A stretch of 64,000 nucleotides of DNA. Origin: Companilactobacillus formosensis (lineage in GTDB: Bacteria > Bacillota > Bacilli > Lactobacillales > Lactobacillaceae). Under the pieces are notes generated by a model. It saw only the letters and a list, made by a program, of their open reading frames with translations, had not been told where the DNA came from and did no database searches. Numbering within the stretch: the first letter of the stretch is position 1; each line of letters begins with the position of its first letter. The DNA is taken from the NCBI RefSeq assembly GCF_005405305.1, contig NZ_BJDU01000006.1:124001-188000 (forward strand), given 5' to 3'. Position numbers and translations under genes: made by a program. Below are positions 36,728 through 48,895 of this stretch, piece after piece.

Positions 36728-38521
36728 ATGACAGAATCGGTTTTATATCCATGTGATAATCAATATAGAGAGAGTAAGTCCTTGAATGGCATGTGGCAAT
36801 TCAAATTTGATCCTAAAAATATTGGAATTGCACAAAAATGGAATCAAGGTTTAAGTAACGGAATTTCGATGCCTGTGCCTGGCAGTTTTTCGGATTTATT
36901 TACAAAAAAAGAAGAACGTGATTATGTTGGGGATTTTTGGTATGAAACTGAATTTTATATTCCAAAAAATTGGAATGATAATCAAATTTTGGTTAGATTT
37001 GGCAGCTTAACGCATAGAGGAACTGTTTATTGTAATGGTATTAAAATAACTGAACATGAAGGCGGCTTTTTACCTGTAGTTGCAAATATTAGTTCGGCAA
37101 TTAATGGAAGTGGCATTAACAAATTGGTAGTAAAGCTTAATAATGAATTAAGTGAGTCTACATTACCTGTAGGAACGACAAGAACATTGAGAAATGGAAA
37201 TAAAATTGCAATGCCTTATTTTGATTTCTTTAATTATTCCGGTATTCAAAGAAATGTATGGTTAGTATCAGTACCAAATAAATCAATAAGGGATTTTAAT
37301 ACTAGTATTGATTTAGACGATAATACAGCGTTTTTAAATTATAAAGTAGAATCTGATAATGGTGATATCAGAGTTGAACTTTATCAAGAAGATAAGGAAA
37401 AAGTTGCTATATCTGAAGGTGACGAAGGAACCTTAGTTATAAAATCTCCGCATTTATGGAATGTTAGAAAAGCATATTTGTATACAATTAAAATTTCTTT
37501 GTTAGAAAATGAATTTATTGTAGATCAATATGAAAGTAAAATTGGATTAAGAACAGTAGATATTAAGAATGGGAAAATTTGTATAAATGGTAATCCAGTT
37601 TATTTAAAGGGCTTTGGAAAGCATGAAGATTTTGATGTACTTGGTAAGGCTTTTAATTGGAGCATAGTAAAAAGAGATTTTGAGTGTATGAAATGGACGA
37701 ATGCTAATTGTTTTAGAACAAGTCATTATCCTTATGCTGAAGAATGGTATCAAATGGCCGATGAGGAAGGCTTTCTGATTATTGATGAGGTACCAGCAGT
37801 TGGTATGATGAGGTCTACGCAGAATTTTGCTGATGCGGGTAAGGGAAAGTTTACACATTTTTTTGAAACAAAAACTGTACCTAAATTGAAAGAAAATCAT
37901 ATAAAGCAAGTACAAGAAATGATTAAAAGAGATAAAAATCATCCGTCCGTATTTGCATGGAGTCTTTTTAATGAACCTGAAACAACTAGTCAACAAGCAT
38001 ATGATTATTTTAAGGATATCTTTGAAGAAGCGAGAAAGTGTGATCCGCAGAATAGACCATGTACTGGTGCTTTGGAAAAAAACAGTCAACCTGATACGTG
38101 TAAAGTTTTCCCATTATGCGACTTCATTTGTCTAAATAGATATTATGGTTGGTACATTGACGGGGGCGAAGCTGTAGATGAATCGGAATTTGAATTTGAA
38201 GATGAAATGAATAAGTGGAAAGAGAAAAAATTAAATAAGCCATTTGTATTTACAGAATTTGGTACAGATAATCTCGTTAGTGAACATAAATTGCCAAGTA
38301 TTATGTGGAGTCAAGAATATCAAAATGAGTATTTGAAGATGTATTTTGATATTTTTGATAAATATCCATTTATTCAAGGAGAATTGGTTTGGAATTTTGC
38401 AGATTTTCAAACTAGTCAAGGAATTAGAAGAGTCAATGGAAATAAGAAGGGGATATTCACAAGAGAACGTCAGCCTAAAGAAGCAGCATTTCTATTGAAG
38501 AATCGTTGGTCACTTATTTAA
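36728..38521 (+). CDS. uidA: Beta-glucuronidase (GH2)
   Basis: The 597-residue enzyme has the GH2 sandwich, immunoglobulin and barrel domains, beginning with LNGMWQFKFD. The acid/base Glu416 is in WSLFNEPE, and the nucleophile Glu510 in FTEFGTDN. The Asn-x-Lys motif that binds the glucuronate carboxylate in E. coli GUS (N566, K568) is present as Asn572 and Lys574 in NGNKKGIFTRERQPK. This argues for true glucuronidase activity rather than galactosidase. There is no signal peptide, so it acts on imported glucuronides. The unusual point is its partner, a phosphorylating PTS permease. Confidence 0.93.
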   Translation: MTESVLYPCDNQYRESKSLNGMWQFKFDPKNIGIAQKWNQGLSNGISMPVPGSFSDLFTKKEERDYVGDFWYETEFYIPKNWNDNQILVRFGSLTHRGTVYCNGIKITEHEGGFLPVVANISSAINGSGINKLVVKLNNELSESTLPVGTTRTLRNGNKIAMPYFDFFNYSGIQRNVWLVSVPNKSIRDFNTSIDLDDNTAFLNYKVESDNGDIRVELYQEDKEKVAISEGDEGTLVIKSPHLWNVRKAYLYTIKISLLENEFIVDQYESKIGLRTVDIKNGKICINGNPVYLKGFGKHEDFDVLGKAFNWSIVKRDFECMKWTNANCFRTSHYPYAEEWYQMADEEGFLIIDEVPAVGMMRSTQNFADAGKGKFTHFFETKTVPKLKENHIKQVQEMIKRDKNHPSVFAWSLFNEPETTSQQAYDYFKDIFEEARKCDPQNRPCTGALEKNSQPDTCKVFPLCDFICLNRYYGWYIDGGEAVDESEFEFEDEMNKWKEKKLNKPFVFTEFGTDNLVSEHKLPSIMWSQEYQNEYLKMYFDIFDKYPFIQGELVWNFADFQTSQGIRRVNGNKKGIFTRERQPKEAAFLLKNRWSLI

Positions 38522-38561
38522 ATAAATAGTACGATATTTTGTTATAAAGTGAATAAAGGTA

Positions 38562-38590
38562 TTGCAAAATGAAATCGTTTGCATTAATAT
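38562..38590 (+). promoter_or_regulatory. Promoter of the EIIA-licT operon
   Basis: TTGCAA and TAATAT are 17 bases apart (a TATAAT three bases further on is an alternative). A perfect cre box fills the spacer. Confidence 0.65.
38569..38583 (+). promoter_or_regulatory. cre site inside the EIIA-licT promoter
   Basis: ATGAAATCGTTTGCA fits WTGNAANCGNWNNCW at every position and lies between the -35 and -10, so CcpA would exclude RNA polymerase. Confidence 0.8.
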
Positions 38591-38601
38591 AATACACATA
38601 C

Positions 38602-38635
38602 GAAGGATCATTACTCCTCGGGAGGTGTAACCTTC
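38602..38635 (+). promoter_or_regulatory. RAT antiterminator site 1 (LicT/BglG type)
   Basis: The stretch beginning GAAGGATCATTACT and ending GGTGTAACCTTC follows the ribonucleic antiterminator layout, with conserved GGAT..TTACT and AACC ends. Its last bases are also the first arm of the hairpin that follows, so forming one prevents the other. A licT gene lies in the operon it controls. Confidence 0.75.
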
Positions 38636-38697
38636 TAAAGAAAGTGCGTATTTTATGCACAACTTTAGAGGTACACACTTTCGAGGATTTTTTTGTA
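38627..38697 (+). terminator. Conditional terminator after RAT 1
   Basis: ACCTTCTAAAG pairs with CTTTAGAGGT with one bulged T, and GAAAGTG can also pair with CACTTTC just ahead of a run of seven T. The first arm overlaps the RAT, as in other LicT-controlled leaders. Confidence 0.7.
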
Positions 38698-38748
38698 CAT
38701 TTTATATTAAAAGTGAAATAAAAAGTAATTTTATCTAGGAGGGACAAT

Positions 38749-39231
38749 ATGTTAAATATTTTTAAAAAGAAAGTTAAAGAAGTTGAATTAGTCGCTCCTG
38801 TTAACGGAAAAGCCGTTGATTTGAGTGAAGTACCTGATAAGGTATTTGCATCTGGAATGATGGGAGAAGGAATCGCATTTAAGTATACTGGCGATACAAT
38901 TTGTGCACCTTGTGATGGAAAAATAACAACTATACCAAATACGATGCATGCATTTGGTATTATAGCCGAAAATGACGCTGAAATTTTGGTACATATTGGT
39001 ATTGATACAGTTAACCTGAAAGGTGAAGGCTTTAAAAAATTAGTTAATGAAGGTGACAAGGTAAAAGCTGGGGATCCTATTATCAAGTTAGACCGTTCTT
39101 TGATAGAATCGAAGGGATACAATTTAATTACTCCAGTTTTGATTACTAATAGTAAAGATTATTCGGTTGAAATTCAAAATATAGGAGATGTAAATGCTGG
39201 TAAATCAGTTATTGCTTCTGTAAATAAGTAG
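38749..39231 (+). CDS. PTS EIIA component, glucose/beta-glucoside family
   Basis: The 160-residue EIIA has active-site histidines in TMHAFGI and ILVHIGIDTV. AGGAGGG lies ahead of the ATG. It is the only EIIA in the beta-glucoside and glucuronide region and must serve both EIIBC proteins that lack this domain. It forms a two-gene unit with licT, 15 bases apart, which is typical of systems where the antiterminator is controlled through PTS phosphorylation. Confidence 0.92.
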   Translation: MLNIFKKKVKEVELVAPVNGKAVDLSEVPDKVFASGMMGEGIAFKYTGDTICAPCDGKITTIPNTMHAFGIIAENDAEILVHIGIDTVNLKGEGFKKLVNEGDKVKAGDPIIKLDRSLIESKGYNLITPVLITNSKDYSVEIQNIGDVNAGKSVIASVNK

Positions 39232-39246
39232 GAACGGGGCGTAGAC

Positions 39247-40077
39247 ATGAAAGCAATCAAAAAGATTAATAATAATATTGCAGTATGTTTGGATTCAGAG
39301 AATCATCAACTAATTGCAGTTGGAAAAGGAATTGGATTTCCAGAAATGCCGTATGAAATATCGGATTTGAAAAAAATTCAACGAACTTTTTATAATGTAG
39401 ATTCAATGTATATTGATATGGCAAGTGATATTCCATCTGATATTCTTAATGTTTCTGCAGAGATTGTAGACATGTTTAGGCTGAAAGTACCCACACCAAT
39501 AACTTCTAATTTAGTTTTTACGTTAGCAGATCATATTAAGTTTGCGATTGAACGAAGAAAAAAAGGTATGGTATTTACCGCTCCAATGCAATATGATATT
39601 GAGAATCTTTATACTGATGAATTTGAAATGGGACAAAAAGCCCTTAAATTTATAAATAATGAATTACATGCTAATCTTCCAAGTGAGGAGGCAAGTAATT
39701 TAGCAATGCATTTTATTAATGCAAAAAATGTTTCAACTAGCCCTAATGGTAACGAGGGAGAAGGCAGTTTAATATCCGATATTACCGATATAATTTCAGG
39801 ATATTTCGAACTATATATAGATAAACATAGTTTTAATTACTCTAGATTTGTTACTCACATGCAATATCTTTTAAAACGTCAATCTAGTGGGATTTCAATA
39901 AATACCGATAATAAAATTATGTATCAAGATATGGCTAAAAATTATCCTAAAACTGCAGATTGCGTTGATAAAATAGCACAGTATCTTTCTGAGCAACGTA
40001 ATATGAACTTAGAGGATGAAGAAAAATTTTATTTAATTTTACATGTTAATAGACTTTGCTCACGCGAGGGATTGTAA
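39247..40077 (+). CDS. licT: LicT/BglG-family transcription antiterminator
   Basis: The 276-residue protein has an N-terminal RNA-binding CAT domain (KAIKKINNNIAVCLDSENH, IAVGKGIGF) and two PRD domains. The first has its His in TLADHIKFAIER and the second carries regulatory histidines in HMQYLLKRQ and FYLILHVNRLC. It binds RAT sites to prevent termination and is switched by HPr- and EII-dependent phosphorylation. Candidate RAT sites lie both before the EIIA gene and at its own stop codon, so it should control its own operon and the downstream one. Confidence 0.93.
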   Translation: MKAIKKINNNIAVCLDSENHQLIAVGKGIGFPEMPYEISDLKKIQRTFYNVDSMYIDMASDIPSDILNVSAEIVDMFRLKVPTPITSNLVFTLADHIKFAIERRKKGMVFTAPMQYDIENLYTDEFEMGQKALKFINNELHANLPSEEASNLAMHFINAKNVSTSPNGNEGEGSLISDITDIISGYFELYIDKHSFNYSRFVTHMQYLLKRQSSGISINTDNKIMYQDMAKNYPKTADCVDKIAQYLSEQRNMNLEDEEKFYLILHVNRLCSREGL

Positions 40078-40096
40078 CCTAACGGGCATTACCCTT
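40067..40096 (+). promoter_or_regulatory. RAT antiterminator site 2, overlapping the licT stop codon
   Basis: AGGGATTGTAACC-TAAC-GGGCATTACCC follows the RAT layout (GGATTGT..AC, then GGGC..ACC). The site begins inside the last codons of licT and ends in the first arm of a strong terminator, so translation of licT may also affect it. Confidence 0.7.
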
Positions 40097-40158
40097 CAGC
40101 AAAGGACTTAATGAATCAAAGTTATTTTGATTTATTGTCTTTTGTTGAAGGGTTTTTT
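40091..40158 (+). terminator. Conditional terminator after RAT 2
   Basis: ACCCTTCAGCAAAGGAC pairs with GTCTTTTGTTGAAGGGT and is followed by five more T. Its first arm overlaps RAT 2. It stands between licT and the EIIBC/GH1 genes. Confidence 0.85.
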
Positions 40159-40186
40159 ATTGAAATTATTTAAGGAGATTGGAAAA

Positions 40187-41635
40187 ATGGCAAAAAAAAT
40201 AAAATATAGTGATATTGCCAATAACGTTGTTGACCTTCTAGGCGGACAAGACAACATTGTATTCTTTACACATTGTGTTACACGTTTACGTTTTAACGTT
40301 AAGGACAAGGCAAGTGTTAAAAAAGATGAAATTGAGAAATTAGATAAAGTTATTGGTACTCAATGGTCTGGAGAACAGTTTCAAATTATCATTGGACAAG
40401 ATGTTGGTACTGCATATAATGAGGTACTTCAAGAAACTGGATTAACCGGTGATGGTTCAGTTCCAGCCGATGATGCACCAAAGAAAAAATTTAGTTTTAT
40501 GACAATTATTGATTATATTGCCGGTAGTATCACACCATTACTTCCATTGCTTATTGGTGGTGGTATGTTTAAAGTTCTTTTGTTAGTTCTTCAAATTACT
40601 GGTGTTTTAACTACTAAGAGTCCTAGTTACGTTACTTTAAACTTTATTGGTGATGCAGCATTTTATTTCTTGCCGGTATTTGTTGGTGCTACAGCTGCCA
40701 AAAAATTTGGAACAAATCAAGGTTTAGGTATGTTGATTGGTGCTATGCTTATTGATCCTAATTTTGTAAGCGCTGTCTCATCAGGAAAGGCACTATCACT
40801 TATCGGTATCCCCGTTTATGGCGGAACCTATGGAAATATGATTTTTCCAAGTATTCTTGCCGTTTGGATTATGTCATATGTTGAAAAATTCTTTACACGG
40901 TGGATTCCTGATTCATTGAAATCATTAGCTGTTCCATTTGCAACATTACTTATTATGGCTCCACTAACATTATGGTTGCTAGCTCCAATCGGTTCTATTG
41001 CCGGTACTTACTTGATTAAATTTATTCTTTGGTTCTATAACACTACAGGATTCATTGGTGTCGCTGTTCTTTCAGCAGCATTCCCATGGATTGTCATGAC
41101 TGGTATGCACACGGCTTTTGCACCATATGCTGTTCAAACTTTTGCTACAGTTGGTACAGAACCACTTATTACAATCGCTAATTTTGTAAGTAATTTGGAT
41201 CAAGGTGCTGCAGCCCTAGCCGTTGGTGTTAAAACACATCATAATGAAAAATTACGTTCTACTGCCTTTACATGTGGTATTACTGCCATTGTAGCTGGGG
41301 TTACATAGCCAGCTATGTATGGTATTAATTTGAAATATATGAAACCTATGATTGGTGCTATGATTGGAAGTTTCTTTGGTGCTGGATTTGCTGGATTCTT
41401 TGGTGTAAAAGCATACGCAATGGCTGGTAGTGCTGGATTATTTGGTACACCAGTATTTATTGGAAGCACTATCATGACATTTGTTTGGGCACTTATTGGA
41501 ATGTTAATTGGAATGATTATTTCATTTATTGCAACATTGATTCTTTATAAAGAAGATGTTCCTGAAGAATATAATCAAAAAGATAATGTAAAGAAAGCTG
41601 TTGAACGCACAGAAAGTACTACAGTAACTGCTTAG
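40187..41635 (+). pseudogene. Beta-glucoside PTS permease EIIBC interrupted by an in-frame amber codon
   Basis: The frame encodes a normal EIIBC: EIIB with phospho-cysteine Cys30 in FTHCVTRLRF, then a BglP-type EIIC. At codon 374 a TAG (41306-41308) falls where the substrate motif GVT-E-PA requires glutamate; all other EIICs here have TEP at that point. Reading continues in the same frame without a shift to a natural end (VTA). One G-to-T change from GAG explains it. Unless suppressed, the product is cut off at 373 residues without its last membrane segments. A restart at the ATG six bases after the TAG is possible but has only a distant GGGG. A sequencing error is the simplest alternative. 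Confidence 0.85.
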
Positions 41636-41644
41636 CTTACATAA

Positions 41645-44620
<2,976 letters not shown>

Positions 44621-44653
44621 TCATAAGTTTTGTTTAACTAAGTAAATATTATA

Positions 44654-44702
44654 ATAGAAGTAAGATTGACTATTTTTACAATCTTGCTTCTATTTTTTTA
44701 AT
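44654..44702 (+). terminator. Terminator after the second GH1 gene
   Basis: AGAAGTAAGATTG and CAATCTTGCTTCT form a 13-base stem followed by a run of T, closing the licT-controlled operon. Confidence 0.92.
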
Positions 44703-44705
44703 AGT

Positions 44706-44747
44706 CATGGTGATGTGCATTCACTCATTACCTAAGAGTTCACCATG
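44706..44747 (+). promoter_or_regulatory. Wide inverted repeat upstream of the ROK gene
   Basis: CATGGTGA and TCACCATG are separated by 26 bases, between the terminator and the ROK ribosome binding site. The arms are perfect, but no T-run follows, so it is either an RNA stem-loop or a pair of operator half-sites. Its role is unknown. Confidence 0.35.
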
Positions 44748-44790
44748 TCCAAGCAAAAACCAACCAAAATTGAAAGGAACAAACAAATAA

Positions 44791-45699
44791 ATGACAAAAA
44801 AGTACTTTTCCATTGATATAGGTGGAACTAATATAAAATACGGAATTATTGATGATCAAGGCGAGTTAGTTTTCCATGAAAATGTAAAAACGCCTGATAA
44901 CAAAACGGATTTTTTGAATTTAATCAAATCAATTGTGCAAGAGAATCTTTCTGAAATTCAAGGTGTCGGCATCAGTGTTCCGGGCAAAGTAAACGTCCAA
45001 ACGGGAACTGTTTTTTATGGGGGAGCCTTACCGTTCTTGGATAAAGTTAGTTTCAAGGATGAATTGGAAAGTGCTTTTCATATTCCCGTTGCGGTTGAAA
45101 ATGATGCTAAATCGGGAGCATCAGCTGAACTTTGGCTAGGCTCTTTGAAGGATGTCAACAATGGTGCCATTATCACTTTAGGAACTGGCGTTGGTGGTGG
45201 GATTGTTTTAAACCATCAACTATTGCACGGTTCACACTACCAAGCTGGAGAATTAAGCTATATGAGTTTAGGTACTGATACTAGCAAAATGTCTAATTTA
45301 GTAGGACTCTCTGGTTCGGCGGTTCATATGATAGAAGAATGTGCTAAAGTTTTGAATTTAGCAGATAAACATGATGGCGTAGCGGTCTTTGATGCTATAA
45401 ACAATGGCGATCAACGAGCTATAGAAATTTTCTCCAAGTATTGTGACGTTATAGCGACGGTTATCTTGAATATTCAAAGTGTTGTGGATTTGGAAACTAT
45501 TGCTATCAGTGGTGGAATCAGTGCCCAACCAGTTGTCGTTGAAGAGATAAATAAAGCTTATTCACGATTATTAGACCCTAATCCTTTGTTGAAGGCACAG
45601 ATAGAAATTCCTAATATCGTTCAAGCCCATTTCAAGAGTGATGCTAATTTATATGGAGCGGTATATAATTTGCTTTTGCAAACGGATTCACTAAAATAA
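44791..45699 (+). CDS. ROK-family sugar kinase lacking the zinc motif
   Basis: The 302-residue protein has the ROK ATP site DIGGTNIKYGIID and the phosphate region GVGISVPGKV, with catalytic Asp in VENDAKSGASAE. The Cys-rich zinc motif usual in glucokinases is absent; the matching segment reads SLGTDTSKMSNLVGLSG. That pattern is seen in BglK-type beta-glucoside kinases and a few others. It lies between GH1 genes, so it may phosphorylate a beta-glucoside or the glucose released. AAAGGAAC precedes the ATG. Confidence 0.85.
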   Translation: MTKKYFSIDIGGTNIKYGIIDDQGELVFHENVKTPDNKTDFLNLIKSIVQENLSEIQGVGISVPGKVNVQTGTVFYGGALPFLDKVSFKDELESAFHIPVAVENDAKSGASAELWLGSLKDVNNGAIITLGTGVGGGIVLNHQLLHGSHYQAGELSYMSLGTDTSKMSNLVGLSGSAVHMIEECAKVLNLADKHDGVAVFDAINNGDQRAIEIFSKYCDVIATVILNIQSVVDLETIAISGGISAQPVVVEEINKAYSRLLDPNPLLKAQIEIPNIVQAHFKSDANLYGAVYNLLLQTDSLK

Positions 45700-47178
<1,479 letters not shown>

Positions 47179-47183
47179 ATTAA

Positions 47184-47224
47184 AAAAGACTCAGAAATCC
47201 TAAATGGTTTCTGGGCCTTTTTGC
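47184..47224 (+). terminator. Terminator after the third GH1 gene
   Basis: AAAAGACTCAGAAA pairs with TTTCTGGGCCTTTT, with a mismatch and a wobble pair, followed by T. It also lies at the end of the convergent GntR gene. Confidence 0.75.
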
Positions 47225-47228
47225 GTAA

Positions 47229-47948
47229 TTAGCGATCAATATAAATTTCAAATGAGTTATTATCTCCACGATATTTAGCAATGGAGTATTCAGTTTTTAT
47301 GTCATTTTTTGTAGTACCAACAGTGTGGAAATAAAAAAGTGGATCGTTAATATCAACATTCAATAAATCAGCCGTAGTTTCATCAGCCTTTAAAACTTCC
47401 AATTTACGCTTAACATGTACTATTCGGCGGTCGTGTGAATCCAAAGTATCGTATAAAGATACCTTACTAAAATCGTATTTGTCCAATGTGGGAAAAACTT
47501 TATAAGGAATATAACTAGTTACTAGAACAATGGGTTGGTCATCAGCATAACGTAATCTAACCAATTTATAGACATAATCGTTTGGAGTTATTTTCAAGGC
47601 TTCATAAACCTCTTCGGTAGGTAATTCTTTTTGGAAAAATAAAACGCGTGTTTGAGGAGTGAAACCTTTACTTCGCACTTCATTGTTAAAACTCTTAATG
47701 GTATGCGTGAATTCTTGAGAAATTTTGTTTTGTTTAACAATTGTTCCTCGACGCTTACGTTTTTCTAATAAACCTTTGTCGACTAACTTTTGAATTGCTT
47801 GACGAACAGTAGGACGGCTAACGTGATAAATTTCCATTAATTCTATCTCTTTAGGGATTAATGTATCAGGTTTATAAAAACCAGCTTTTATTTTATTTAG
47901 TAAGTCGTCTTCAATAATTTTGTACTTTGGTAAATTTCCACTGTCCAT
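47229..47948 (-). CDS. GntR/HutC-family regulator with UTRA domain
   Basis: The 239-residue protein has an N-terminal winged helix of the GntR type (IELMEIYHVSRPTVRQAIQKL, LLEKRKRRGTIV) and a C-terminal UTRA ligand domain (RLRYADDQPIVLVTSYIP, KYRGDNNSFEIYI). TAGGAG precedes the ATG. It forms a minus-strand pair with deoC upstream, 19 bases apart. It and the other GntR protein on the plus strand flank the operon's control region and could both act there. Confidence 0.88.
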   Translation of the reverse strand: MDSGNLPKYKIIEDDLLNKIKAGFYKPDTLIPKEIELMEIYHVSRPTVRQAIQKLVDKGLLEKRKRRGTIVKQNKISQEFTHTIKSFNNEVRSKGFTPQTRVLFFQKELPTEEVYEALKITPNDYVYKLVRLRYADDQPIVLVTSYIPYKVFPTLDKYDFSKVSLYDTLDSHDRRIVHVKRKLEVLKADETTADLLNVDINDPLFYFHTVGTTKNDIKTEYSIAKYRGDNNSFEIYIDR

Positions 47949-47967
47949 CTTGAACTCCTATAAATAA

Positions 47968-48708
47968 TTATTTCAAATTTTTCTTGTAATCTCTATCAAT
48001 CTTGATAACGTCAACGTTGTCTTTTTCCATACGTTTTTTGATAGCATTGATGATTTTGACACCGCTACTTGTACCAATTCTATCGGCACCGGCTGCAATC
48101 ATGGCCAAAAAATCATCGGAATTTCTAATTCCCCCAGCAGCTTTAACGGATACTTCGTCGCCAACAACAGATTTCATCAATTTAACGTCTTCAATTTTTG
48201 CGCCACTAGGGCCAAATCCGGTTGAAGTCTTGATGAAATCAGGTTTAACTTCTTTAGCAATTTCAGCCAATTTCTTGATTTCATCTTTTGTGAGATAAGT
48301 GTTTTCGAAAATAACTTTAATTAAAACTGATTCACTGTGGCAAAGATCAACGATTTGTTGCATTTCATCCTTAACATAATCAAAATTGCTATTTTTAACT
48401 TCAGTCAAATTAACGACGTAATCAATTTCATTGGCACCATTTTTTAGAGCGTCTTTGATATCAAACAGCTTGGATTCAATGGTTGTTTGTCCTAGTGGAA
48501 AACTAATAGCAGCACCTGTATCAATATCGGTACCCTTTAATTGGTCAGTACATATCTTAGACTGTACTTGATTAATAGCGACCATTCTGAAATTGTATTT
48601 TTTAGCTTCATTACATAATTTTACCATGTCTTCACTAGAAGCATAGGCATGTAAATTAGTATGATCAATCATTCTTGCCAACTCATTTAAAGTATATTCT
48701 AATTCCAT
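47968..48708 (-). CDS. deoC: Deoxyribose-phosphate aldolase
   Basis: The 246-residue TIM-barrel enzyme reversibly splits 2-deoxyribose-5-phosphate into glyceraldehyde-3-phosphate and acetaldehyde. The Schiff-base Lys is in [10 protein letters not shown], and the second catalytic Lys in [15 protein letters not shown] precedes the ATG. It is not with nucleoside genes but divergent from an amino-sugar-acid type operon, so it may act on another short sugar phosphate here. Confidence 0.93.
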   Translation of the reverse strand: MELEYTLNELARMIDHTNLHAYASSEDMVKLCNEAKKYNFRMVAINQVQSKICTDQLKGTDIDTGAAISFPLGQTTIESKLFDIKDALKNGANEIDYVVNLTEVKNSNFDYVKDEMQQIVDLCHSESVLIKVIFENTYLTKDEIKKLAEIAKEVKPDFIKTSTGFGPSGAKIEDVKLMKSVVGDEVSVKAAGGIRNSDDFLAMIAAGADRIGTSSGVKIINAIKKRMEKDNVDVIKIDRDYKKNLK

Positions 48709-48726
48709 AATATTACCTCCACATAA

Positions 48727-48769
48727 TATGTAATTACATAATTAATTATATTAGTACATATAATTATGT
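48727..48769. promoter_or_regulatory. Palindromic operators between deoC and the plus-strand GntR gene
   Basis: TATGTAATTACATA is a perfect 14-base palindrome, followed at 48756 by ACATATAATTATGT with ACATA/TATGT arms. GntR-family proteins bind such AT-rich dyads. They lie directly upstream of the deoC ribosome binding site, in the control region shared with the divergent regulator. Confidence 0.5.
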
Positions 48770-48895
48770 CAATGACATTTCAGCAAGGAAACATCAAAAC
48801 TTGTCATCCGCTTACATAAATGATAACTTTTATTAGCATAAGAAATACTATAATGAATGTATAAATTAATTAAAGCATCTGGGGGAAATACAATA

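Noticed and set aside
37604-38089. 161-residue minus-strand frame inside the beta-glucuronidase gene
   Set aside because: It is antisense to a well-supported gene, has no ribosome binding site and shows low-complexity residues.
38514-39122. 202-residue minus-strand frame across the EIIA gene and its leader
   Set aside because: It is antisense to a clear EIIA gene and to the promoter and RAT region, and carries no recognisable domain.
41306-41308. Pyrrolysine or programmed recoding at the amber codon
   Set aside because: No pyrrolysine genes or stem-loop are visible, and one G-to-T change from GAG explains the codon.
48002-48298. Plus-strand frame inside deoC
   Set aside because: It is a shadow of the aldolase reading frame with no ribosome binding site.
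48805-48819. cre-like site on the minus strand before the second GntR gene
   Set aside because: It has two mismatches to the operator pattern, including the conserved outer C, so it is too weak to report as a site.
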